Part shown: positions 52,729 to 62,128 of the stretch, in pieces
Numbering within the stretch: position 1 is the stretch's first letter
Layout of the letters: each line of letters opens with the position of its first letter
Assembly (NCBI RefSeq): GCF_000766795.1
Contig: NZ_JPDS01000003.1
Coordinates: 1-64,000 of the forward strand
DNA: 64,000 bases
From: Polaribacter sp. Hel1_85
GTDB lineage: Bacteria > Bacteroidota > Bacteroidia > Flavobacteriales > Flavobacteriaceae
Direction of reading: 5' to 3'
Translations under genes and position numbers: made by a program
Notes under the pieces: generated by a model
Databases searched by the model: none
Told to the model about the DNA's origin: nothing
The model's input: only the letters and a program-made list of their open reading frames with translations

Positions 52729-55110
52729 TTACATTGGTTTAAAAATCAACACATTTTCACTTTGCTCAATTTCAGATTGATTTAACCTCATCTTTACAAA
52801 CTCACCATTTAAAAATTTTTGCGTTTGGTCTTTATAATACTCACTAAACACATTACCAGATTGACCAGTAGGTATAATTGCTGAACTGTTTTCAATATCA
52901 GAGAAATCGATAATTCTTCTTGTTGATGGGCCCGCATTTATTTTATAATAACCTGTACTATCCAATTTAAAAATCTGATTATTAATCACTTCATTTCCTC
53001 CAATGGTTTCAAAAGGACCAACATTAAAAAAGCTACGCAACAAACCTCCTGCTTTTCCAATGGCATGTTCATATTCTACAGAAACAACTCTATTCCAAGT
53101 CCAATCATCTATATTTTCTCCTAACTGATTTTGTAAAAAAGAAATCGCTTTTTTAAATGAAATTTGAACAATATCACTTCTTGTTTCAATTTCATCTTTT
53201 GTATCAATATCATCCCACCAAACAGAATTAATTCTATTTATTTGAGTTGGCAATACTTGATCTTGTAATTGCGAATTTATAAATAATTCAAAACCATCAC
53301 CCAATTCATCATTATAAGTTGCTTTTAAAAATTCGTATAAAAAGCGATTATAAATTGTTGGACCTATAGAGGTTTTTAAGTGAGTTCCATTCCAGTTTTC
53401 TAATACAGAAAATACTTTTCTTTCTGAAGCAGTTAATTTAAATGTATCAACATTTTCTAATAAATCTGCACTAATTTCAGAAGCTGTAGAAGATTTTACA
53501 TCATAAATCATTTCTACAACATCTTCTTTTGTAAAATCATTTTTATCACCTAAAAATTCAACAATTCTTTTTGATCTATCTTGTGGTTGATAATATCCTG
53601 GGTACAATTTACCTCTCACAGAATCTATTTGATGATTTGCAGAATACACATAATTACTTCTTGGATTTATAGCTTGTGGATTTTCATCAAAAGGTAAATA
53701 CTCAATAATTTCATCATTTCCAGAAGCACCATTTAAATAGGTTTTAGAAGACAAACTATCTCTTAATTGATACAATTTAGCCGATGAAAACCAAGCAATA
53801 TTATCTTTTGCATCTCCATACATTACATTTAAACCTGGAGCATGAATTCTTGAAACAGAATTTCTAAAATCATCCATTGAATTCGAATGAGAAATTCCAT
53901 AAGAAACTTCTAACATTTCATTTGGTAATTGGGTGTAAATCCAATTCATTGCAATGGGTCTTTCATCTATAATATGCTCTACCAACCCATTCATTATTGG
54001 CCCATGTTTACTTACCTTTACTTGAAAAGAAGTATCAATTTCATTTTTTATACGGATAGTTTTCTCAATAATTTCATATTTCTCATAACCTTCAGGAGTT
54101 TTATATTCTAAAGAATTCTCAGGATTATTTTCTTCAATATAAAAATTCAAATCATCATTTGCCAACATTGTCAAACCATAAGCATATTCTCTATTATGCC
54201 CTAATAAAGGAAATGGCATTAACGCAATATTGAAACCATAAATTTCAAAATGGGGTGTTTTTATATGATTTTGATACCATACAGAAGGTTGTGAAAATGC
54301 AATATGAGGATCATTTGCAAAAATAACTTTTCCATTCTTCGTTTTTTCTGGTGCTATGACCCAAGAATTGCTTCCTATAAATGGCGAAACTGGTAAATCA
54401 TCCATAATAGAAGCTACCGTTTTAGAGAATGACGCATCTATTTTATCAGGAATACTAGTTCTATTAATTGTTAAGTTTTCGCTATAAGAACTTAACAATT
54501 CACTTAAATAAGAATCTCCTAATTTTTCTTTTATTTCTGTTAATAATGGATCTGTTTTATGAGCAACCGCAAAACTAAAAGACATGTAACCAAAAACATT
54601 ATATACATCTTTTAAGGTATATTTTTCTTTTTCTACTCCAACCATTGTAAACTCCAAAGGTGTTTTTCCTTCTTCTATAAACTGATTAATTCCATTTAAA
54701 TAAGCCTGTGTTAAAACATAAGCTTCTGAAGTAGTATCTATACTGGCAATTGTTTTCTCTGCAGCTTCTTCAATTCCTAATCCTCCAAAAAACTGATCAA
54801 CCCTTACCAAGTCTTTTCCAAAAATTTCTGCCAATCTACCTGCAGCAATTCTTCTTATCAATTCCATTTGCCACAACCTATCTTGAGCTTGCAAATAACC
54901 TAATGCTACATAGGCATCTTTTTGATTTTGAGCATTAATGTGAGGCACACCAATATCATCAAAATAGACTGTAACTTCTTCAGAAATATTTTTCAAATCT
55001 AACTCACCAGAATAATCTGGATGGTACATTTTAGAATACGACCAACCACAAATAAACACCAATACAATAATAATTAATAGAATTCTTAACGAACGTCTCA
55101 AAAACTTCAT
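52729..55110 (-). CDS. Penicillin acylase-family protein
   Basis: 793 residues, N-terminal nucleophile amidohydrolase. A signal anchor (LLIIIVLVFICGWSY) is followed by the alpha-subunit part (DDIGVPHINAQNQKDAYVALGYLQAQDRLWQMELIRR). Cleavage should occur before the beta-subunit Ser in IGSNSWVIAPEKT, then ANDPHIAFSQPSVWYQ. Later motifs: HGPIMNG, APGLNVMYGDAKDNIAWFSS and RSNYVYSANHQ. Periplasmic; in nature these enzymes act on N-acyl compounds such as acyl-homoserine lactones. Substrate here unknown. Confidence 0.92.
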   Translation of the reverse strand: MKFLRRSLRILLIIIVLVFICGWSYSKMYHPDYSGELDLKNISEEVTVYFDDIGVPHINAQNQKDAYVALGYLQAQDRLWQMELIRRIAAGRLAEIFGKDLVRVDQFFGGLGIEEAAEKTIASIDTTSEAYVLTQAYLNGINQFIEEGKTPLEFTMVGVEKEKYTLKDVYNVFGYMSFSFAVAHKTDPLLTEIKEKLGDSYLSELLSSYSENLTINRTSIPDKIDASFSKTVASIMDDLPVSPFIGSNSWVIAPEKTKNGKVIFANDPHIAFSQPSVWYQNHIKTPHFEIYGFNIALMPFPLLGHNREYAYGLTMLANDDLNFYIEENNPENSLEYKTPEGYEKYEIIEKTIRIKNEIDTSFQVKVSKHGPIMNGLVEHIIDERPIAMNWIYTQLPNEMLEVSYGISHSNSMDDFRNSVSRIHAPGLNVMYGDAKDNIAWFSSAKLYQLRDSLSSKTYLNGASGNDEIIEYLPFDENPQAINPRSNYVYSANHQIDSVRGKLYPGYYQPQDRSKRIVEFLGDKNDFTKEDVVEMIYDVKSSTASEISADLLENVDTFKLTASERKVFSVLENWNGTHLKTSIGPTIYNRFLYEFLKATYNDELGDGFELFINSQLQDQVLPTQINRINSVWWDDIDTKDEIETRSDIVQISFKKAISFLQNQLGENIDDWTWNRVVSVEYEHAIGKAGGLLRSFFNVGPFETIGGNEVINNQIFKLDSTGYYKINAGPSTRRIIDFSDIENSSAIIPTGQSGNVFSEYYKDQTQKFLNGEFVKMRLNQSEIEQSENVLIFKPM

Positions 55111-55183
55111 GAAAATTGATTTTTTTCAAAGATAACAGAAATATTATTTACGGATAACTACAAAGAAAATGAAAGGAAGTTCG

Positions 55184-55191
55184 TATTTTTG
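55184..55191 (+). promoter_or_regulatory. -7 element of the DegT-galE unit
   Basis: TATTTTTG matches TAnnTTTG; it overlaps the TTG at 55189, showing that the start codon is the ATG at 55210. Confidence 0.45.
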
Positions 55192-55209
55192 GTTTGCAAA
55201 ATTTTTTAT

Positions 55210-56358
55210 ATGAAAAAAATTCAAATGGTTGACCTACAAGGTCAATATAAACAAATAAAAGAAGCTGTAAACACTTCTATTGATCAGGTTTTAAATTCTT
55301 CTGCTTATATAAACGGACCTTTAGTTCATGAGTTTCAAGCAGACTTAGAAAAATATCTAGATGTAAAACATGTAATTCCTTGTGCAAACGGAACTGATGC
55401 ATTGCAAATTGCAATGATGGGTTTAGGTTTAGAACAAGGTGATGAAGTTATTACAGCAGATTTTACTTTTGCTGCAACAGTAGAAGTTATCGCATTATTA
55501 AAACTAACACCAGTTTTGGTAGATGTTGATGCAAAAACATTTAACATAGATATTGAAGCTTTAAAAAGAGCAATTACTCCTAAAACAAAAGCCCTTGTTC
55601 CTGTTCATTTATTTGGACAAGTTGCAAACATGGATGCTGTTATGGAAATTGCAAAAGAACATAATCTTTTTGTAATTGAAGATAACGCCCAGGCAATTGG
55701 CGCAGACTACACGTTTAAAGACGGAACAAAAAAGAAAGCTGGAACCATTGGAAATGTTGGAACAACTTCTTTCTTCCCTTCTAAAAACTTAGGTTGTTAT
55801 GGAGATGGTGGCGCAATTTTTACCAATGATGATGCATTAGCACACACAATTCGTGGAATTGTAAATCATGGAATGTACACTCGTTATTATCATGATGTAG
55901 TTGGTGTAAACTCTCGTTTAGACTCTATACAAGCAGGAGTTTTAAAAGCGAAATTACCTCTTTTAGATAGCTATTGTGATGCAAGAAGAAATGCTGCTCG
56001 TTTTTATAACAAAGCTTTATCAGTATCAGAACATATTATTACACCAACAACAAGTGCTTGTGGAGAAATCTGTGACACTTGCGATTGCCACGTTTTTCAT
56101 CAATATACATTACAAATTACAAATGGTAAAAGAGATGATTTACATAAACATTTGTTAGAAAAAGGAATTCCAAATGCAATTTATTACCCAGTAGCATTGC
56201 ATTCTCAGAAAGCATATGTAGATGCTCGTTATAAAGAAAGTGATTTCCCTGTAACAAATGGATTGATAAAAACGGTGATTTCTTTACCAATGCATACTGA
56301 GTTAGACAACGAACAATTAACATTTATAACGAAAACGATTTTAGATTTCGTTAATTAA
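55210..56358 (+). CDS. DegT/DnrJ/EryC1/StrS-family aminotransferase
   Basis: 382 residues: KKIQMVDLQGQYKQIKEAV, HVIPCANGTDALQIAMMGLGLEQGDEVITADFTF, VHLFGQVANMD, EDNAQAIGADY, PLP lysine in TSFFPSKNLGCYGDGGAIFTN. It transfers an amino group to a nucleotide-linked keto-sugar for surface polysaccharide synthesis. A four-Cys cluster (CGEICDTCDCHVFHQY, about residues 284-299) is an insertion next to the HVFHQYTL motif and might bind metal. Ten bases before galE. Confidence 0.9.
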   Translation: MKKIQMVDLQGQYKQIKEAVNTSIDQVLNSSAYINGPLVHEFQADLEKYLDVKHVIPCANGTDALQIAMMGLGLEQGDEVITADFTFAATVEVIALLKLTPVLVDVDAKTFNIDIEALKRAITPKTKALVPVHLFGQVANMDAVMEIAKEHNLFVIEDNAQAIGADYTFKDGTKKKAGTIGNVGTTSFFPSKNLGCYGDGGAIFTNDDALAHTIRGIVNHGMYTRYYHDVVGVNSRLDSIQAGVLKAKLPLLDSYCDARRNAARFYNKALSVSEHIITPTTSACGEICDTCDCHVFHQYTLQITNGKRDDLHKHLLEKGIPNAIYYPVALHSQKAYVDARYKESDFPVTNGLIKTVISLPMHTELDNEQLTFITKTILDFVN

Positions 56359-56367
56359 AACAACACA

Positions 56368-57378
56368 ATGAAAAAAATATTAGTAACAGGAGGATTAGGT
56401 TTTATTGGTTCTCACACAGTTGTAGAATTACAAAACGAAGGCTTTGAAGTTGTAATTATTGATGATTTATCAAATACCTCTATTGGTGTTTTAGATAAAA
56501 TTACAGAAATTACTGGAACAAAACCAGATTTTCATCAAATTGATTTAAGAGTTAAAAATGAAGTGAAAAACTTTTTCGACAACAATAAAGTAGATGGAAT
56601 TATACATTTTGCTGCCTTTAAAGCTGTAGGAGAAAGCATGCACAAACCTTTAGATTATTATGAAAATAATTTAGGCTCTTTAGTGTATTTATTACAAGAA
56701 ATGAGAGACAGAAAACTAGACAACTTTATTTTCTCTTCTTCATGTACAGTTTATGGACAAGCAGATGAATTGCCTATTACAGAAAATGCACCTGTTAAGA
56801 CAGCTGAATCTGTATATGGTAATACAAAACAAATTGGAGAAGAAATCTTAAAAGATGCAAGTAAAGCTCATGATTTAAATATTATTGCTTTAAGATACTT
56901 TAATCCTATTGGCGCGCATCCTTCAATAAAAATTGGTGAACTTCCTTTAGGTGTTCCTCAGAATTTAATTCCTTATATTACTCAAACTGCTGCTGGTATG
57001 CGTGATCAACTATCTGTTTTTGGTGATGATTATGATACAGTAGATGGAACTGCTGTACGTGATTATATTCATGTAGTAGATTTAGCAAAAGCACATATTG
57101 CTGCTTTAAAAAGGTTGATCAACAAGAACAACAAAAAAGCATTCGAATATTTTAATGTGGGTACAGGTACAGGAAGTTCTGTTTTAGAAGTTATAAAAGC
57201 TTTTGAAAAAGCTTCTGGAAAACCATTAAATTATAAAATTGTTGCAAGAAGAGAAGGTGATATTACAGCTGCGTATGCAGACACCACTATTGCAAACAAA
57301 GAATTAAATTGGAAAACAGAAAAAAGCCTTGAAGAAGCTTTAGCATCTTCTTGGAAATGGCAATTACAACAAAAATAA
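56368..57378 (+). CDS. galE: UDP-glucose 4-epimerase
   Basis: 336-residue extended SDR. NAD motif GGLGFIGSHTVVELQNEG, IIDDLSNTS, FAAFKAVGESMHKPLDYYENN, catalytic Ser-Cys in SSSCTVYG and YGNTKQ (YxxxK), RYFNPIGAHPS, VRDYIHVVDLAKAH, and RREGDITAAYAD. Interconverts UDP-Glc and UDP-Gal. Co-transcribed with the aminotransferase gene, suggesting exopolysaccharide or LPS sugar supply. Confidence 0.95.
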   Translation: MKKILVTGGLGFIGSHTVVELQNEGFEVVIIDDLSNTSIGVLDKITEITGTKPDFHQIDLRVKNEVKNFFDNNKVDGIIHFAAFKAVGESMHKPLDYYENNLGSLVYLLQEMRDRKLDNFIFSSSCTVYGQADELPITENAPVKTAESVYGNTKQIGEEILKDASKAHDLNIIALRYFNPIGAHPSIKIGELPLGVPQNLIPYITQTAAGMRDQLSVFGDDYDTVDGTAVRDYIHVVDLAKAHIAALKRLINKNNKKAFEYFNVGTGTGSSVLEVIKAFEKASGKPLNYKIVARREGDITAAYADTTIANKELNWKTEKSLEEALASSWKWQLQQK

Positions 57379-57390
57379 ACTCACGCTATA

Positions 57391-57425
57391 AAAACTCCAA
57401 TTTTTAAAAATTGGAGTTTTTTTTA
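57391..57425 (+). terminator. Rho-independent terminator of galE
   Basis: A 30-base perfect palindrome with AAAACTCCAATTTTT on the left arm, followed by T5. Confidence 0.9.
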
Positions 57426-57485
57426 TTTTATAGTCTATTTACTCTTTAAAATAAACCAATAATTAATTATCAACCCCTATTCTTA

Positions 57486-58421
57486 ATGAAATTCTCAGGG
57501 AAACGTTATTTAGATTACGCTTCATTTATAAAACTAACTTTTGGAGAAAGAGTTCAAAAAATATCTTTAGATATTGGTTTCTCTTGTCCAAACAGAGATG
57601 GATCTAAAGGTTTTGGTGGTTGTACCTATTGCAACAACAATACTTTTAATCCAGATTATTGTGAACCTCAAAAAGGTATAAAACAACAATTAGAAGAAGG
57701 AATTTCTAGATTTTCTGCGAAATATAAATCTCAAAAATATCTAGCTTATTTTCAAGCATACACAAATACATATTCTGATTTTGAATCCTTAAAAAGAATG
57801 TATGACGAAGCTTTAAGTGTGCCAAATGTTATCGGTTTAGTGATTGGTACAAGACCAGATTGTATTGAAGATGAAATTATTGATTATCTATCTTTATTAT
57901 CCAAAAAACACTTTATTTCTCTAGAGTTTGGTGTAGAAAGCACATTAAACAGAACCTTAAAAAAAGTAAACAGATGTCATTCTTACGACGACACTATTGC
58001 AGCTTTTGAAAAATGTAAAAACAGAGGATTTCATTTAGGAGCACATTTAATTATTGGCTTACCAGGAGAAACCAAAGAAGATCTATTAAACCATGCCATT
58101 GAAGTTTCTAAATTACCAATAGACACTCTAAAATTACATCACTTACAAATTGTAAAGCAATCTATCATGGCTTCTCAGTACAAACGAAATCCTGAAAATT
58201 TTGATCTTTTCACTTCTGAAAGTTATATCAATTTTATTATAGAATTTGTTGCTTTATTAAGACCCGATTTAGTAATAGAGCGGTTTATTAGTCAAGCTCC
58301 TTTTGATTTATTAATCGCGCCTAATTGGAACGGATTAAAAAATTTCGAAATCGTTTCTAAAATCGACAAACAAATGGAACTCGAAAATACTTGGCAAGGA
58401 AAAAATCATCAACCTTCATAA
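57486..58421 (+). CDS. TIGR01212-type radical SAM protein (YhcC-like)
   Basis: 311 residues: SLDIGFSCPNRDGSKGFGGCTYCNN contains the cluster Cys residues in the CX-rich spacing of the TIGR01212/YhcC group. Then KYLAYFQAYTNTYSDFESLK, IGTRPDCIEDE, FGVESTLNRTLKKVNRCHSYDD and GLPGETKEDLLNHAIEVSKLP. The fold is the Elp3-like radical SAM family; physiological substrate unknown. Confidence 0.92.
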   Translation: MKFSGKRYLDYASFIKLTFGERVQKISLDIGFSCPNRDGSKGFGGCTYCNNNTFNPDYCEPQKGIKQQLEEGISRFSAKYKSQKYLAYFQAYTNTYSDFESLKRMYDEALSVPNVIGLVIGTRPDCIEDEIIDYLSLLSKKHFISLEFGVESTLNRTLKKVNRCHSYDDTIAAFEKCKNRGFHLGAHLIIGLPGETKEDLLNHAIEVSKLPIDTLKLHHLQIVKQSIMASQYKRNPENFDLFTSESYINFIIEFVALLRPDLVIERFISQAPFDLLIAPNWNGLKNFEIVSKIDKQMELENTWQGKNHQPS

Positions 58422-58487
58422 AAATTAACAACCAAAAAGTATAAAACATCCGAAAATCTGTATACGTAAATAAGACTATTGCTACCT

Positions 58488-58495
58488 TAATTTTG
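58488..58495 (+). promoter_or_regulatory. -7 element of the SDR-MBL-AraC operon
   Basis: TAATTTTG matches TAnnTTTG; a transcript from about 58502 favours the ATG at 58528 over the in-frame TTG at 58504. Confidence 0.4.
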
Positions 58496-58527
58496 CCTTA
58501 TAATTGTTAATCATAAAAATAGGTGAA

Positions 58528-59478
58528 ATGAAAACAAATCAATTTGGTGAAAATGGTTGGACACCAAACAGAATTGGAAATTTAAATAGCAAAATATACC
58601 TCATTACAGGTACTACAAGTGGAACAGGTTTTGAAGCTGCAAAAATATTACTTTCTAAAGGTGCTAATGTGGTAATGCTTAATAGAAATATAAAGAAAGC
58701 AGAAAACACCATAAATACTTTACAACAAGAATTAGGTAATTCTATTAATGTAACCAACATACAAATGGATTTATCAAAACAATCATCTGTAAAAAAAGCT
58801 GCAGAAGAAGTTCTTAATACAGTTACTCAAATTGATGCACTAATTTGTAATGCTGCTATTGCACAAGTACCTAAACAAATACTAACAGAAGATGGTTGGG
58901 AAAGTCAAATGGGAACAAATTACTATGGAAACTGGACCTTACAAGCTTTATTATTTCCTCTTATTGAAAAATCTAAAGGACGAATTGTAACAGTAGGAAG
59001 CATGGGATATGATATGGGCCTAAAAACTATCAAATTTGACGATTTAAATTGGGATAAAGATTACACGCCTAATGATGCATATAGTCAAAGTAAATTAGCT
59101 CAAATTATGTCTATCTACGAATTACAAGACAGATTAAAAGCAGCAGAAAAATCAACTGTAAAAGCATATGCTTGTCACCCTGGTTCTTCAAAAACCAACT
59201 TAATAAATACAAGTGGTAGTTTTATGATGAAATTAATTTTTAATATCATGAAAATTTTCCCAATTGTACAATCTGCAGAAAAAGGTGCTTATCCACAATT
59301 AATGTGTGCAACAGAACCTAACTTAGATCAAAGTGGTTTTTATGGCCCTACAGGAAACAGAAATTGGGTTGGACCTGTTGGAGCACATCATATAGAACCA
59401 CATGCTAAAGATAAATCCGTTTCTAAAAGACTTTGGGAAGTTTCTGAAAAAGAAACTGGTGTCGTTTGGAATTTGTAA
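58528..59478 (+). CDS. Short-chain dehydrogenase/reductase
   Basis: 316 residues: ITGTTSGTGFEAAKILLSKGA (cofactor motif, TGxxSGxG variant), MLNRNIKKAE after beta-2 (Asn-Arg suggests NADP), CNAAIAQVP, TVGSMG and catalytic YSQSKLAQ. It resembles the protochlorophyllide-reductase/retinol-dehydrogenase-like SDRs. First gene of a four-gene unit with the metallo-hydrolase, AraC regulator and membrane protein. Confidence 0.85.
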   Translation: MKTNQFGENGWTPNRIGNLNSKIYLITGTTSGTGFEAAKILLSKGANVVMLNRNIKKAENTINTLQQELGNSINVTNIQMDLSKQSSVKKAAEEVLNTVTQIDALICNAAIAQVPKQILTEDGWESQMGTNYYGNWTLQALLFPLIEKSKGRIVTVGSMGYDMGLKTIKFDDLNWDKDYTPNDAYSQSKLAQIMSIYELQDRLKAAEKSTVKAYACHPGSSKTNLINTSGSFMMKLIFNIMKIFPIVQSAEKGAYPQLMCATEPNLDQSGFYGPTGNRNWVGPVGAHHIEPHAKDKSVSKRLWEVSEKETGVVWNL

Positions 59479-59486
59479 TTTTAACA

Positions 59487-60611
59487 ATGCGAATCTTAAA
59501 AAAAATAATGCTAGGAATCTTTTTTATCATCATTACTATTGGTGCAGTTACTTTTTTGTTCTTAAACACAGAACGTTTTGGTAAACATCCATCTGGAGAG
59601 CGTTTAATTAAAATAAAACAGTCTCCCAATTATAAAAATGGTAGTTTTCAGAACCTGAATCATACACCTACTTTAACAGAGGGAATTAGCATTAGCAAAG
59701 TGATGTATGAATTTATTTTTTCTGCAAAACCTAAAGAACCTTCTGCAGCAATCCCTTCTATTAAAACTGAATTAAAAACTCTTAATCCAAATGAAAATGT
59801 ACTCATTTGGATGGGGCATTCTTCTTATTTTATACAATTAGATGGTAAAAAATTTTTAGTAGATCCTGTTTTAAGCGGCAACGCATCACCATTATCTTTC
59901 ACTACCAAAGCTTTTAAAGGAACTGATATTTATAATACTGATGATTTACCAGAGATAGATTTTTTATTTTTATCTCATGATCATTGGGATCATATGGATT
60001 ATAAAACACTTAAAAAATTAATTCCGAAAGTTAACAAAGTAATTACTGGCCTTGGTAATGGAGCTCATTTAGAGTATTGGGGATTTAATCCTGAAATAAT
60101 TTTTGAAGGCGATTGGTATGATACTTTTACTTTTAAAAATGATTTTAAAATTCACATCACTCCAGCAAGACACTTTTCTGGAAGAGGTTTTAAACGTGCA
60201 AAAACACTTTGGGCATCTTTTGTATTAAAATCTTCAACCACTACTATTTATATTGGTGGTGATAGTGGTTACGATTCTCATTTTAAAGATATTGGTGATA
60301 AATACGGTCCAATTGACTTGGCTATTCTTGAAAATGGACAATATGACCATAAATGGAAATACATTCATATGTTACCAGGAGAGCAATTCAAAGCGGCTAA
60401 TGACTTAAAAACTAAAAATATTTTGCCTGTACATTCAGGTAAATTTACTTTAGCAAATCATGATTGGAATGAACCTTTCAATAAAATTACAAATCCAAGT
60501 AATTCATCAACAATAAAAGTAATGACACCTATGATTGGTGAACAGGTTAATTTAAAAGATAGTTTGCAGCAATATAAACCTTGGTGGAATCTAAAAACGT
60601 TAAAAAAATAA
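59487..60611 (+). CDS. MBL-fold metallo-hydrolase (NAPE-PLD/UlaG-like)
   Basis: 374 residues from the ATG at 59487; the in-frame TTG at 59466 overlaps the SDR gene. An N-terminal membrane anchor (KKIMLGIFFIIITIGAVTFLF) precedes the domain. Metal motifs: LIWMGHSSYFIQLDGKKFLVDP, LSHDHWDHMDYKTL (HxHxDH), TPARHFSGRGF, GDSGYDSHF, and LPVHSGKF. The layout resembles membrane-associated NAPE-phospholipase D-like hydrolases. Substrate unknown. Confidence 0.88.
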   Translation: MRILKKIMLGIFFIIITIGAVTFLFLNTERFGKHPSGERLIKIKQSPNYKNGSFQNLNHTPTLTEGISISKVMYEFIFSAKPKEPSAAIPSIKTELKTLNPNENVLIWMGHSSYFIQLDGKKFLVDPVLSGNASPLSFTTKAFKGTDIYNTDDLPEIDFLFLSHDHWDHMDYKTLKKLIPKVNKVITGLGNGAHLEYWGFNPEIIFEGDWYDTFTFKNDFKIHITPARHFSGRGFKRAKTLWASFVLKSSTTTIYIGGDSGYDSHFKDIGDKYGPIDLAILENGQYDHKWKYIHMLPGEQFKAANDLKTKNILPVHSGKFTLANHDWNEPFNKITNPSNSSTIKVMTPMIGEQVNLKDSLQQYKPWWNLKTLKK

Positions 60612-60616
60612 CCAAT

Positions 60617-61528
60617 ATGAAACATTTTAAAACATTATCATCATATCTAGATTATTTAAAACTTCCTAAACCTGAGCATCCTATGTTAAGCGTTTTCAGT
60701 TCAAAAGGAGATGGCAACTTACCTTGTCCAAGAGAAAGCTCGCCACCAATTACCAATGATTGTTACACCATCAGTTTTAAAAAATTTGTAAAAGGAGATT
60801 TAAACTATGGTAGAACTAAATACGATTTTACAAATGGTGCTTTAATTTTTATTGCACCAAGGCAAGTTTTACAATGGGATGAAAGTGTGGTTTTTGAACA
60901 AAAAGGATTTTCTATTAACTTTCACGAAGATTTTTTAAAAGGAACTGAATTAGCTCATCAAATAAAAAAATATGGTTTCTTTTCTTATTCCGTAAATGAA
61001 GCTTTACACCTATCACCAAAAGAAGAAAAGCAAATTGAATCAATTGTAGAAAACATAGAAACAGAATATCATAATAATCAAGATGCGTTTAGTAAAGAGA
61101 TTATTATTTCTCAATTAAATACTTTATTAAAATATGCAAATCGTTTTTATGAAAGACAATTTTTAAATAGAGAAAAAATATCTAACGATTTATTAGAGCA
61201 GTTTAATATGCATTTAACTGCATATTTTGAATCTGGTCAATTGCAAGAAAAAGGCATTCCTAGTATAGAACAGATTGCAAATAATATGTTAGTTTCTCAA
61301 AGATATTTAAGTGATACTTTAAAAAAAGAAACAGGCAAAACAACTACAGAACATTTACAATTGCATTTAATAGACGAAGCAAAAAATATTTTATTACAAC
61401 CTAGTAAAAGTATCTCAGAAGTGGCTTATGAATTAGGGTTTGAATATCCACCCTATTTTTCTAGATTATTTAAAAAGAAAGAAGGGATCAGTCCTACTAA
61501 ATATAGAGAAAAATACAAACTAAATTAA
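60617..61528 (+). CDS. AraC-family transcriptional regulator
   Basis: 303 residues from the ATG at 60617. The N-terminal ligand-type domain (residues about 20-170) has the cupin-like pattern GALIFIAPRQVLQW. The C-terminal two helix-turn-helix units include SIEQIANNMLVSQRYLSDTLKKETG and SISEVAYELGFEYPPYFSRLFKKKEGISPTKYR. It probably regulates its own operon. Five bases after the metallo-hydrolase. Confidence 0.92.
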   Translation: MKHFKTLSSYLDYLKLPKPEHPMLSVFSSKGDGNLPCPRESSPPITNDCYTISFKKFVKGDLNYGRTKYDFTNGALIFIAPRQVLQWDESVVFEQKGFSINFHEDFLKGTELAHQIKKYGFFSYSVNEALHLSPKEEKQIESIVENIETEYHNNQDAFSKEIIISQLNTLLKYANRFYERQFLNREKISNDLLEQFNMHLTAYFESGQLQEKGIPSIEQIANNMLVSQRYLSDTLKKETGKTTTEHLQLHLIDEAKNILLQPSKSISEVAYELGFEYPPYFSRLFKKKEGISPTKYREKYKLN

Positions 61529-61531
61529 ATT

Positions 61532-62044
61532 ATGGAAATCTTAAAACTAGCCACAGAGTGGGCAAAATCAGAAGTCTTTTCTACACGTTTTTTTATCATT
61601 TTTGCTCTTTTATTTTTAATTGCTAGTGTTGGATTTTGGCAATTAGGAAAAACAGATTTAGCAAAAGCCTATACCATTCCTACTTTGGTAGCAGGCCTTT
61701 TGTTAATGACTATAGGTCTTGGTTTATTTTACACGAATAAAACAAGAATTGTTCAATTTGAAAAAGCCTATAATAGTGATGTCTCTTTGTTTTATCAATC
61801 TGAAATTGAACGAACAGAAAGTACTTTAAAAGAGTATAATGTTGTATTTAAGGTCATTCCTATTTTAATTATTGTAGCTGCATTAATTTTGCTATTTATA
61901 AATATTCCTATCTGGAGAGCCATTAGCATTACCACAATTGCAATGTTAATTGTTATCTTATTGATTGATGGAACAGCATACTCAAGAATGGGAGTTTACC
62001 ACAAAGAATTGAAATTATCAACTATAGAAAATAGCTATACATAA
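61532..62044 (+). CDS. Four-helix membrane protein
   Basis: 170 residues, four membrane segments: FFIIFALLFLIASVGFWQLG, AYTIPTLVAGLLLMTIGLGLFYT, VFKVIPILIIVAALILLFINI, and ISITTIAMLIVILLIDG. A charged cytoplasmic loop lies between helices 2 and 3. Unknown family. It starts three bases after the AraC gene, so it is translated from the same mRNA. Confidence 0.7.
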   Translation: MEILKLATEWAKSEVFSTRFFIIFALLFLIASVGFWQLGKTDLAKAYTIPTLVAGLLLMTIGLGLFYTNKTRIVQFEKAYNSDVSLFYQSEIERTESTLKEYNVVFKVIPILIIVAALILLFINIPIWRAISITTIAMLIVILLIDGTAYSRMGVYHKELKLSTIENSYT

Positions 62045-62065
62045 GCCTTTAACAAAACCAATCAT

Positions 62066-62101
62066 AAAAAAAAACGCGAACTTAATAAGTTACGCTTTTT
62101 G
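62066..62101. terminator. Bidirectional terminator between the AraC operon and fabD
   Basis: AAAAACGCGAACTT / AAGTTACGCTTTTT, one base bulged, with A- and T-runs; sits between convergent genes. Confidence 0.7.
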
Positions 62102-62128
62102 TTATTTATAAGTATATCTAATTCTAGC

